A DNA stretch of 64,000 bases, taken from the NCBI GenBank assembly GCA_015680905.1, contig CM027378.1, positions 8,351,001 through 8,415,000 of the forward strand, written 5' to 3'. Of the stretch, positions 21,600-41,179 are shown in pieces. The position numbers and the translations under genes were made by a program. Source of the stretch: Coptis chinensis (Eukaryota; Streptophyta; Magnoliopsida; Ranunculales; Ranunculaceae). The notes under the pieces were generated by a model. That model searched no databases. It was not told the DNA's origin and saw only the letters and a program-made list of their open reading frames with translations. The number at the start of each line of letters is the position of its first letter. Position 1 is the first letter of the stretch.

Positions 21600-22556
21600 G
21601 GGGCTATTTGTTTTTTTTGGGTTAAGTTATAAGAGGTTCTTATAAGACCATGTGTTATAAGAGGGTCTTATAAGATGGTCTTATAAAGTGGTTTGTTTTT
21701 AATTTTAAGTTCATCTTATAAGCACTTTTAAAAATAGAAAAAACAAATGCATGACATCTTATAGATGGTTATTTGACAAATATAACCCTACTTTACATCA
21801 CATTTAACTTGAATATATTAATTTGAAATAAACGTATAGTTTGATTTTCAGTTTCAAATCAATTTTGATAATTATATCGATTTTAGGAAACTACCTTAAT
21901 TGGCGGTGGTAGTGGTAGTGGTCTTAATAGTGGTGGTGGTGGTAGTAGTGGAGGTGATGATATTGATTTTAATAGCACGGTGATGGTGGTGGTAGTAGAA
22001 GTGGTGGATGTCTTAATAACACGATGGTAGTGGTGGTGATAGTCTTAATAGTATGGTGCTGGTGGTAGTGGAGGTGATGATATTGGTCTTAATAGTACGG
22101 TGGTAGTGGTGATGGTGGTGATTTTAATAGCACAGTGGTGGTAGTGATAGTCTTAATAATACGATGATAGTGGTGGTGGAGATAATGATGGTGGTGGTGA
22201 TGGTGGTGGTAGTGGTGGTGGTGATGGTGGTGGTGGTGGTGGTGGTAGTCGGTGGTGGTTAGGATAATGGAGTTATTTGGAAAATAAGATAATGAAAAGG
22301 GAAGAAGAGAGAAATGAGGCTAGGGGTATATGGGCGGGAGTGTTTGAGTCATTTTTCAAGTTATAAGACTTATAGAATTGAAGTAGATCTAATTTTGGTA
22401 CTTATAGAATTGGAGCCTCTTATAAGACATTTCTAGTAGAATGCCTCTTATAAGAGGCAAAAAACAAACTAAAAAAATGTCCAAAATCATTGGGCCACAT
22501 CTTATAAGAAGTTATAAGACATCAAGGTCTTATAAGAGGCAAAAACAAATGGCCCC
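21600..22556. mobile_element. PIF/Harbinger-like (Tourist-type) non-autonomous element
   Basis: It is 957 bp long. Ends are ggggctatttgttttttt and, inverted from the right, ggggccatttgtttttgcc, flanked by tta on both sides (21597-21599 and 22557-22559). A 3-bp TTA duplication is typical of PIF/Harbinger. Subterminal sequence is crowded with ttataaga/tcttataa words in both orientations, which could bind a transposase. The middle is a long GGT/GAT-type simple repeat. No transposase ORF is present. Confidence 0.8.
21900..22256 (+). repeat. Imperfect (ggt/gat/agt)n repeat inside the Tourist-like element
   Basis: Alternating ggtggtggtagtggtgg blocks are separated by a recurring phrase of the kind gtcttaatagtacggtgg (about 21925, 22010, 22046, 22087 and 22153). 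It is therefore a minisatellite of roughly 40-70-bp units, not a plain trinucleotide run. It is not coding. Confidence 0.75.
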
Positions 22557-22634
22557 TTAGTTGAATATAATCATTGTTTTGTAAGGCCATTACCTACTCA
22601 TAATGACAGTGGTGGAAATGTAGAATTGTTTTAA

Positions 22635-22885
22635 GGCTGAGTCCAATGGCTCTCTATCCCTTTAAAAGTAGTGTTAAAGTCAATAAAGTAGAGCTAAAGT
22701 CAATAAAGTAGAAATTTAAAATAATAAATTTAAAGTGGAAATTTAAAAGTCGATAAAGTAGAAATTTAAAAGTCAACATATTTCAATTTCTATCTCTATT
22801 TTACTCTATAAACTTTATTGACTTTAAATTTACTTTATCGACTTTTAACACACTTTTTTTAAAAGGATAGAGCCATCGACTCAAA
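22635..22885. mobile_element. Miniature inverted-repeat element, family unassigned
   Basis: The left arm contains gagtccaatggctctctatc, ctttaaaagtag and gttaaagtcaataaag. The right arm, inverted, contains gagtcgatggctctatcctt and gttaaaagtcgataaag. The arms are about 50 bp and can fold back; the centre repeats the words aaagtagaaatttaaaa and gtcaataaagtag. I could not fix a clear target duplication, so the superfamily is left open. Confidence 0.72.
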
Positions 22886-23539
22886 CTTATAGAGCTTTTG
22901 ATCTGACGAGTTGGGTCGTTAAGAATGTTAAAATAAATGAAGATCACTATAATTGGTTCCCCACAATGTTTTGTGTAACTACCAAATACGAAACTGGGTT
23001 AAGAGATAGTGGGACGTGGGTTAAAATGTTAAATAATTGCTACTGTACAGTTAGCTGAAGAATAAGAAAACGTGGAATGTATCTCGAGGTAATAATGCTT
23101 GATTCAACCAACGTCTCTCAACTTTCACCTTAGAAGATAAAAAAAATAATATAATTTTCAAAATTCAAAATTTACCGTATCTAGTGGCACCAGTTGTAAA
23201 TCATATGTACTTTCCATGTCACAAATATCCCACTTTCCCGCCCAAAAACACTCCGTTAATATTAGCAGTAATTACGGATACCTAAAAAGCAACTCTTCCC
23301 ACTCCCACATTTATTCCTTCTCCCCCCAAACTCTCACACAGATAGGTAAACCCTCAAAACTCTAAAACCCACCTCTTTTTTCATTTTACATTTTTACCCT
23401 CTAAAACAACCTTATTTTCTAGAAAAAAAAATCGTCTTTTTCTCTCCTATTCATGTTTTAAACCTTATTCTAGTGTTTAGGTCATTTATTACTCTTACAT
23501 TTGTGTTTTTATTGTCTGGTAACTTTTTTACAGTGACAG
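22886..23539 (+). promoter_or_regulatory. DDM1 upstream region and 5' UTR with probable leader intron
   Basis: The promoter-side DNA is AT-rich, and the proximal part before 23340 has C/T-rich stretches typical of plant leaders. A leader intron is likely at 23346-23533: donor gatag|gtaaac, acceptor ttttttacag, six bases before the ATG at 23540. A motif scan was not possible, and no single TATA box stands out. Confidence 0.5.
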
Positions 23540-32564
<9,025 letters not shown>

Positions 32565-33449
32565 AGAATTATGGCTGTTGGTGATTGTAAGGTTCTAACT
32601 TAGGGCAGAAATTTTGGGTGCCTACTGTGAAAACCTATTGCAGTACCATTTTCTTTTTTAATATTTTGGGAAGACCACGAAGGCTTTGCGAGGTGATTTC
32701 TTTATTCTGGTTGGAGCTAGCTTTTGTCTTTTTTTCTTTTTGTAATTTTGGGAAGGACAAGGACCATCTTTATTCTGGATGGAGTTTAGGATAACTTTAC
32801 TGATATCCATAATGGAGACAAAATGCATGTGAAATACTGCGCACGAAGTCCACAAATATATTGGAAGACATTGTTCTGAACAAGTTTATGACTCAACTTC
32901 TTTTGTGTGTGTTTCACATCACTAATTTAACTATTAGTTTTTTGGTGAAAAACTGTCATTAGTGTTTTTTATGAAGAGTGCCGTATATGGTCTCCGGAGT
33001 CCGGACATCTTTACAACAGATGGAAAATCCAACATACAATAAGATGAAAAACATTTTGATAATCTTTCCTAATCATGCTACTTCGCAAGCTTCACTTTGC
33101 GCTCTGATTTAGCTAATTTGAGTCTGCATTAGTTTTTGAACCTGTCATACGAATGGGTGCTGTTATAAAAGTATTAGCAACTATGTATAATTATGAGATA
33201 CCACTCATCCAAATTTTTTGCAATGTGAAAATACCATTTTCAATAAAAAGAAAGAACCCACTTTTGATAAAACTCTTCGATTTTTTTGTTGTTGTTTACT
33301 TAGTAATATAAGTTTGATTGAAGTTTTGGGAGAATGCCTAAGGAGGCGAAGATCACATTAATGCTAATTGAATAACAAAACATTACGATAAACACCATTT
33401 TAAATGCAAAATTATACTTGTCAAGACATTTCCATTATATATAATACAA
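32565..33449 (+). other. DDM1 3' UTR and flank
   Basis: The 3' UTR probably ends within a few hundred bases of the TAA; several T-rich and aataaa-like words occur but I cannot fix the cleavage site. Beyond about 33000 nothing gene-like is seen before the minisatellite. Confidence 0.45.
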
Positions 33450-33684
33450 CTATGTTTTGAGGCTAGTTCGATGCATTTGCATCCAGTTTCCGAATTCTCG
33501 TTAATTATTCCTTGAGGTAAGTTCGATGCATTTATATCATGTCGCCAATTTCCGGTTAATTATTCTTTAGGGATAGTTCGATCAATTTGCATTTAGTTTA
33601 TGATTTTCCGCTAAATATTTTTTAAGGTTAGTTCGTTGCATTTGCATCAAGTTTCCGATTCCCCGTTAATTATATTCTTTGAGG

Positions 33685-34005
33685 TTAGAATAAACCTTCA
33701 ATCATGAAGAACAATTTTTTTAGAATAAATATTTAATAACAATCATCGTTATGAAGGCCTAGCTGCTTTTATATAATAACCAATGTTTCTAATTCTATTT
33801 AGAAACCAAAATAGAAACCTTATTAATTAACTTAGATCTAGAACAAATAAGAAACTATACTAATTCAATATATAAGATTACTAATAATATAATTTGAAGT
33901 TTCTATGCCCATGCATCATACTCCCCGACTTGAAAGAAACTCGTCCTCGAGTCTGGTTGCATGTAGACTTGCAAATATTCCGCAAAATTCTTGTACTTTA
34001 TCATC
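33685..34005. other. Unclassified insertion in the minisatellite
   Basis: About 320 bp unrelated to the repeat unit separates two runs of units. It includes gaaactcgtcctcgagtctg, a phrase of a kind often met in plant retroelement ends. There are no clear termini or target duplication. It may be a retroelement fragment. Confidence 0.4.
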
Positions 34006-34844
34006 TTAGTTCCATGCAGTTGTGTCTAGTTTCCAATTTCCCATCAATTATGCTTTGAGGTTAGTTCGATGCACTTGCATCAAGTTTCCGATTTTATGTT
34101 AATTATTCTTTGAGGTTAGTCTGATGCATTTGCATCCAGTTTCCGATTTCCTGTTAATTATTTTTTGAAGTTAATACGACGTATTTACACCCAGTTTATG
34201 ATTTCCCGTTAATTATTCTTTGAGGTTAGTTCTATGCAGTTGCGTCCAATTTTCGATTTCTCGTTAATTATGCTTTGAGGTTAGTTTGATGCATTTGCTA
34301 TCAGTTTCTAATTTTCTATTAATCTTTTTTTGAGCTTAGATCGATGCATTCACATCTAGTTTCCGATTTCCAATTAGTTTTTTTTTAATGCATTTGCATC
34401 AAATTTTCCGATTTCTCGCCAATTATCTTTTAAAGTTAGTTAAATGCAGTTACAATCAGTTTTCAATTTATCGTTAATAATTTTTTTAGGTTACTTTCAT
34501 GCATTTGCATTCAGTTTATGATTTCCAGTTAATTATTTTTAACTTTGAGGTTAGATTGATGCATTCACATCTTGTTTACGATTTCTCGTTAGTTATTCTT
34601 TGATCGGATGTTAGTTCAATGTATTTACATCCAATTTTTGATTTCCCGTTAATTATCTTTTAAAGTTAGATAATGCAATTTCATCTAGTTTTTAATTTTT
34701 CTTTAATCATATTTTTAGGTTAGCTCTATGTATTTGCATTCAGTTTTTGATTTCCCGTTAATTATTCTTTGAGATTAGTTTAATGCAGTTGCATCTATTT
34801 TATGATTTCCTATTAATTACTTTTAGAGGTTAGTTGGATGCATT

Positions 34845-35231
34845 AGCAAGATAGTGAAACTGGGATGGAAGTATATATGGGTGGAGTCGGATTCCACTGC
34901 TGCAATGAAGTCATTTAATAACAACCAAATGCATTGGTGAGTGCGAGCGGCATGAAAAAAAGTCAAGCATCTAGCCGATTGGATTCTAATCACCACCACA
35001 TGTCGAGAGATAAACTTTGGAGCAAACATTTGCTCTAAAAATGTTGTTACCTTGGCAAAGGGGGAAACAAATGGTGGGTCGGTACTCCTAATTTTCTATA
35101 CATGATAGAAAACAGTAATATGACCTACATACTATAGATTAGTAAATTAGCTATCTGTCGAAATGAAGACATGATACCTATATTAACTTTAACTCTTTTT
35201 TGAAACTTGTAATCTTCTCTTAATCAATACA

Positions 35232-35262
<31 letters not shown>
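34845..35262 (+). mobile_element. 5'-truncated LINE 3' end with poly(A)
   Basis: The first part reads WKYIWVESDSTAAMKSF in one frame, the RNase H signature found at the 3' end of plant L1-type LINE ORF2. After a frameshift it reads CREINFGANICSKNVVTLAKG, matching the end of the same domain. A non-coding tail and a run of 26 A (35237-35262) follow. It is a short, dead fragment. Because it sits in repeats, the target duplication cannot be told apart from the array itself. Confidence 0.8.
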
Positions 35263-35424
35263 TTCCCATTAATTACTCTTTGAGGTTTGTTAAATGCATT
35301 TGCATATATTTGCCGATTTTCCGTTAATTACTTTTAGAGGTTAGTTGGATGCAATTGCATCCAGTTGTTGATTTTCCAATTAGTAATTCCATTAGTAATC
35401 CATTAGTTTTCGATTTTTCATTAG

Positions 35425-35520
35425 TAATACCAAATTCTATTAATCCTTCTATTGTTTCCTTGCAAACATGGCTTTAAAAAAATATCATATAAGTACATGA
35501 TTCACAATGTTGGATCATAA
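35425..35520. repeat. Spacer block 1 within the minisatellite
   Basis: It contains taataccaaattctattaat, gtttccttgcaaacatgg and gtacatgattcacaatg. The same words recur in the same order at 36112-36208. Confidence 0.75.
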
Positions 35521-36111
35521 AAAAAATTTCAGTTAATTATTCTTTGAGGTTAGGTCATTATATTTCCATCATGTTTTGGATTTTCCGTTAATTATTCTTT
35601 GAGGTTAGTTCAATGCATTGGCATCATGTTGCCAATTCCCCGTTAGTTATTCTTTAGGATAGTTCGATTCATTTGCATCTAGTTTCTAATTCTCCGTTAA
35701 ATATTCTTTGAGGTTAGTTTGATGTATCTAGTTTCTGATTTCTTATTAATTATTCATTAAGGTTAGTTCCATGCAATTGCGTATAGTTTGTGATTTTCCG
35801 TTAATTATGCTTTGAAGTTAGTTTGATGCATTTGCATACAATTTTTTTATTTTTCTTTAATCATTCTTTGAGGTTAAATTGATGCATTCGCATCAAGTTT
35901 ATAATTTCCTATTAATTATTCTTTGAAGTTAGTTTAATGTTGTTACACCTAGTTTTTTTTATTTCTCATTAATCATTCTTTTAGATTTGTTCAATGCAGT
36001 TGCATCCATTTAATTTTTTGATCTCCCGTTAATTATTTGTTGAGGTTAGTTAGATATATTTGCATACAGTTTGTGATTTCTCATTAGTTATTCAAGATTT
36101 CAAGGTAGTGT

Positions 36112-36208
36112 GTAATACCAACTTCTATTGATTATTCTGTAGTTTCTTTGCAAACTTGACAAAAATATATATATATTATACATGATTCACTAAGTATGGT
36201 CATCAAAG
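36112..36208. repeat. Spacer block 2 within the minisatellite
   Basis: It contains taataccaacttctattgat, gtttctttgcaaacttg and atacatgattcactaag, the counterpart of 35425-35520 at a distance of about 690 bp. This shows that a multi-unit segment was duplicated. Confidence 0.75.
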
Positions 36209-36990
36209 AATATCTAATTTTTGATTTTTCATTAATTATTATTTTAGGTTAGTACAATGTATTTGCATCTAGTTTTCGATCTTCCATTAATTATTCTTTG
36301 TTGTTAGTTTCATGCAATTGCGTCTAGTTTCCAATATCTAATTAATTATTTTATAAGGTTAGTTCGATGCAACTACATCAAGTTTTTGATTTCATGTTAA
36401 TTATTCTTTGAGGTTAGTTCAATGCGGTCGTATCCAGTTTCCAATTTCACATTAATTATCTTTTGAGATTAGTTCAATGTATTTGCATCTTATTGCTGAT
36501 TTTTCGTTAACTATTCTTTGAGGTTAGTTCGATTCATTTGCATTTAGTTTTCAATTTTACGTTAATTATTTTTTTAGGTTAGTTCGATGTAGTTCCAACC
36601 ACTTTATGATTTTTCGTTAATTATTCTTCGATGTTAGTTCAATGCATTTCTATCCAATTTTTGATTTCCCGTTAATTATTTTATAAAGATATTTCAATAC
36701 AATTGCATCCAGTTTCTGATTTATCGTTAATTATTTTGTGAGGTTAGTTCAATACATTTGCATCCACTTTCTGATTTTCCATTAATTATTTTTTTAGGTT
36801 AATTCCAAGCAGTTGGGTCCAGTTTCTGATTTGGCGTTAATTATGCTTTTAGTTTAGTTCAATACGTTTGCTTTTAGTTTTCGATTTCCTTTTAATTATT
36901 CTTAGAGGTTAGATCAATGCATTCACATCCAATTTTTGATTTCTCATTAATTATTCTTTGAAGTTAGTTCAATACAGTTACATCACCTAC

Positions 36991-38205
36991 TTAGTTTGCT
37001 CATGTCACTGATAGAGTGATCTTCCAAGAAACCCTTCCCTTTTTCACTGATCCAAAATAAAACCCCACCTTACACACAAATCTAAACATTCTTGGAGCAT
37101 TATGTGAATGTTCTCTTTTTGGTCTAATATTTTAATAGGTTATGGACTATCACTATATAGTAACATATGATTAGTATCGATAGTCTATACAGTACAAAGA
37201 AATTTGGGCCTTCTATAGATTTGAGAATAATGATGTTTCGTATTTTACCTAATATATATTTTGCAAGGTTTACATGTCTTAGAAATTATCATTTTCTCAT
37301 AACAATCATTAGTTATTTTCATTATTATCGTGTCTGGTTGTCATCATATAAAAATATGTGATTGATATTTTCCCTTGATATTGAGGATATAAAACATGAT
37401 ATTGCTGCTAAAAATATAAGTATCAAGACAGTGAAATCACCATGCCACAAACATGATTATCTATCTTATTGAGCTCGGCCTTAATATTTAAATAGTGAAT
37501 ACTGTCTGGGTTGAATGTCTCTCCAACATACTGCTTGACTTCTGTAACTGTATTACCTATTACTATTAGAACTTAAAAATTGGGTACTCGAAACTTGTTT
37601 ATAATTGATCCAACTTTGTTAACAACAATTTTAAAAAAAAAAAATCTTGTAACTCTTTGATATAGAGGTTTTGTTTCTTTGGGGTTATTTTCTAAGTTGG
37701 TTTTCTAGGGTTTATCCAGCTAAAATTTCTAATTTAAAAATAAAATTTCTAATTTAAAAGAAAAATTGAGAAAGAGTGTTTTTGTGGGACTCATTGTTGA
37801 ACCCCCATTACATGAATAATGGAAACTCCTAATTTGGAATTCATTTTTTTTTTCATAATTAGTATTAGAGTTTACAAAAAATTGGAGAATCTGTGAAGCC
37901 TTGAAAAATAGAGCCAATAGGGTATACCTATAATATATATCTAAGGAAAACATACATTGCCACAATTTTTCATTATATTAGTTGAAAGCATAACTGATAT
38001 CCCTGATTGCAAACTTCGATTATAGAATTTAGTTACTAAGCCAGTATGAAGTGGGAATGGGACCAAAGAGAAGGGATAGCAAAAGAGAACTTGGCCAAGT
38101 CAAATCAGAAGTTACTATGGATGTTAGGACTTGATTCTACATTTTGGTTACTAGTTCTCTTCTCCTGTCATTTCCTAACTTGTTATACTTGAAGGGCATT
38201 ATCGT
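36991..38205. other. Intergenic, no gene seen
   Basis: AT-rich DNA with short chance ORFs only. The last five bases, atcgt (38201-38205), are the left target copy of the copia element that follows. Confidence 0.5.
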
Positions 38206-38904
38206 TGTTGGAATCTTGAATGAAATTGTGTCCTCATGGGTTTGAACCCATGACCTTTTGTCTCTACTACTCTCTAATGTAGGGGGCTTTAGTCCCACAT
38301 TGGTTACTAAGCTTAAGTCTTTTAAGTTTATATTGCTTTGTGTCCTTATGAAGGGATAATGTAGAGAGATATAAGGAGGTGCTCGCGCGCACATAAGGCC
38401 GCCTTGGTTTGGGGGCTCTCGAGAGGTGGGAGCTCCATAAAACCTTAGTGCGCGTATTTGGGCTTTGCGTGGGTGCGAGTACTGAGCTTGTTTTTGCAAA
38501 TAAAAAATTTCTTTCTCTTTTGGTTGGTTTCAAAACAGCTGTTTCCAGAAAACAAAATCAATCACGCCTTTCTAGCCCTAGGATCGAGCGTGCTTGCGTG
38601 ATTCTTGCCTTCAGTTGCGACTTCGAGTTTCTATAAAACAAAATGTTTTCCTGTTTCAAAGGAGATCTGATTCTTTTCTCTTCCAAAATAAAGAAAACCA
38701 TGTCTGGAGTACTGAGAGTTCTAGAGAGTTTGTCATTTCTTCACGACCGACTCTTCCAATTGTTGTATCACGAGGCGGCGCCGAGGTCGGGGACTATCTA
38801 TCTTGCCGGGCGTTTTAAATCTTAAGGAAATTGTGCCGAGCACAATCCTCAGTGATAAGTTTATAATACGATCTTATTTCTGTTTTGCTTTACTAGATAT
38901 CACA
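38206..38904 (+). repeat. Copia 5' LTR
   Basis: It begins TGTTGGAATCTTGAATG and ends CTAGATATCACA. It aligns end to end with 43483-44173 with scattered substitutions and small indels. Directly after it comes ATCTTAAGACAAAA rather than the usual copia Met-tRNA site. Confidence 0.93.
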
Positions 38905-38983
38905 ATCTTAAGACAAAAAATTTACTTTCTGATCTTTTATTTAGTATCGCAATTTGTGCTCTTTTATTGTTTATACTGCTGAA

Positions 38984-39808
38984 ATGGAGAAACCCAGTGG
39001 TAAGTCTGTCAAACCTGAGATTTTTTATGGCAAGAATTTCAAGCGGTGGCAGATGAAAATGCATTTTTATCTTACTACTCTAAAACTGGTTGAATGGATT
39101 TCGACTGAGAAACCCATTTCAAATGACAATGAAGAAGAACCTGGTCGTTCTGGTGGAGTGGAAAGATGGGAAAAGAAAGATTATTTATGTATAAATTACA
39201 TACTTGACTGTCTTTCTCTTGAATTATATGATGTCTATGCTGTGTGTACGACTGCGACAGAGTTGTGGAATTTACTTGATAAAAAGTATGCTACTGAAGA
39301 TGCAGGTTCGAAAAAATTTCTTGTAGGAAAGTTTCTGGAATTCAAGATGGAAGATGGGAAATCTGTTGTTTCTCAAGTGGAGAAGCTGCAAATCATTATT
39401 CATGAGATTATGCAGGAAGGCTATAAAATCTGTAAAGGTTTCCAGGTTGCTTTTATCATTGAGAAACTCCCTTCTTCGTGGAAGGAGTACAAAAACAGTC
39501 TGAAATATAAGAAGAAAGAGATGGCCCTAAAAGATTTGATCGTCAACCTTCGGATCGAGGAGAATAACAGGAAGGCTGAACTCAATGTAGAGACTTCAGA
39601 AATGAAGGCTAAGGCTAACCTGGTTGAAGCTAATGCTGCTAGTTCTTCTAAGTCTAAATCATCTAAATTCCAAGCCAAAAAGAAACCATATGTGAGCAAA
39701 AATAAACAGTCCCAACCTCACTTCAAAAAGAAACCTTACAATCCTGAAATTCATTGCTATGTGTGCGGATCACGAGGTCATATAGCCCTAGACTGTAAAT
39801 TCAAATAA
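38984..39808 (+). pseudogene. Copia gag (UBN2/gag type) with CCHC knuckle
   Basis: From ATG 38984 (MEKPSGKSV) there are the YGKNFKRWQMKM gag N-terminal motif, the capsid-like LWNLLDKKYATEDAGSKKF and FKMEDGKSVV, and near the end a zinc knuckle, CYVCGSRGHIALDC (39750-39795). An upstream in-frame ATG at 38954 is less likely because its leader is unlike gag. A TAA at 39806-39808 separates gag from the protease in the same frame. Relatives read straight through, so this is a nonsense change. Confidence 0.88.
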
Positions 39809-41179
39809 AGTCCAAATGATGGGAAGAAAGACAAGGCACAAGCAAATGTAGTTCAGGATGGTAACTTTTCTGTTGTGGTTACTGAGGTTAACTTGGTGAG
39901 TAACATAACTGACTGGTGGGTAGACACTGGGGCTACCAAACACATCTGTGGCACTAAAAGTGCATTTGCGTCCTTCACTCCTCTGGGAGAAGGAGAAAGT
40001 CTGTTCATGGGTAACTCATCCGCTTCTAGAGTTGAAGGAAAAAGGACTGTTAATTTGAAGTTCACTTATAGAAATATTCTTAATTTGATGGATGTTCTTT
40101 ACGTTCCTGATATTAGGAAAAATCTGGTTTCTGGTTCCCTTTTAAGTAAGAAGGGGTTCAAACTTGTCTTTGAGTCAGACAAATTTGTTCTGACTAAGGG
40201 GGGAACCTTCGTGGGTAAAGGTTATTTAGATGAAGGCTTGTTTAAGGTCAATGTAGCTGATTTTGAATTTAATAAAGCATCTACTTCTTCTTATATGGTT
40301 GAGTCCTTTGATCTGTGGCATAGTAAACTTGGACACGTTAATAATGTTTCAATTAAAAAATTGATGCATCTAGATAACATATCCAAGAATACTATTTCTG
40401 AAAACAAGAGATGTGAAGTATGTGTAAAATCTAAATATGCTAGGAAATCTTTTAAAAAGGTAGAAAGAAACATTGAGTTGTTGGCATTGATTCACACTGA
40501 CTTATGTGATCTTAAAGGTTACATGACTAGAGGAGGTAATAAATATTTTGTTACATTCATTGATGATGCTTCACGTTTCTGCCATGTTTATCTTCTTAAG
40601 AGTAAGGATGATAGCTTAGCTAGATTTATTTCCTTTAAAACTGAAGTTGAGAACCAGTTAGACAAGAAAATAAAAATAGTTAGGTTTGATAGAGGAGGCG
40701 AATATTCTGGTCCTTTCAATAAATTTTGTGAAGATAATGGTATTGTACATTAGACCACTGCCCCTTATGCTCCCCAATCCAATGGGATAGCAGAGAGGAA
40801 AAATAGGACTCTCAAAGATATGATCAATTCAATGATCAATAGCTCTGGGGCTTCTATGAACCTATGGGGGGAGGCTTTGCTAACGGCCTGCTATCTTTTG
40901 AATAAGATACCTTTTAAAGACACAGATAAAACTCCATATGAGATGTGGAAAAATAGGACACCGTCTTATAAATTCTTTAAAGTGTGGGGGTGTTTGGCTA
41001 AGGTGTCTATACCAACACCCAAGAGGACTAAACTTGGCCCTAAAACTGTAGATTGTGTCTTTATTGGGTATGCACAGAATAGCAACGCTTATTGGTTTTT
41101 AGTTTTCAAATCTAAAAATCAATTTGTTGGTGATAATACCATTATTGAGTCTAGGGATGCTGTCTTTTTTTTAGGATAA
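39809..41179 (+). pseudogene. Copia protease and integrase, interrupted
   Basis: Protease active site WWVDTGATKHIC is at about 39913-39948. The GAG-pre-integrase motif DLWHSKLGHVN is at about 40310, with the zinc residues CEVC at about 40412. In the integrase core the first catalytic Asp is in LIHTDLCDL (about 40487), the second in VRFDRGGEYSG (about 40682) and the Glu in NGIAERKNRTL (about 40780). An in-frame TAG at 40751-40753 cuts the core; relatives often have Gln there. The C-terminal part (KVWGCLAKV) runs to 41179, where a T-run at about 41165 shifts the frame. Confidence 0.9.

Larger units (their letters stand above)
33450..36990. repeat. Degenerate minisatellite, unit about 55 bp
   Basis: Direct repeats of a unit that runs: gaggttagttcgatgcattt, gcatccagtttccgatttcc, cgttaattattcttt. 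Several dozen units are recognisable, each differing at several positions. The core holds a short inverted repeat, gatgca-tt-tgcatc. The array is interrupted at about 33685-34005, 34845-35262, 35425-35520 and 36112-36208. There is no ORF, and there are no unique spacers between uniform repeats, so it is not CRISPR-like. Confidence 0.92.

Noticed and set aside
21900..22256. Possible glycine-rich protein from GGT repeats
   Set aside because: Frame is interrupted by the recurring cttaata phrase and the block lies inside a transposon.
33450..36990. Regularly spaced repeats that could suggest a CRISPR-like array
   Set aside because: Units are degenerate direct repeats with no unique spacers, in an intron-bearing plant genome with no cas genes.
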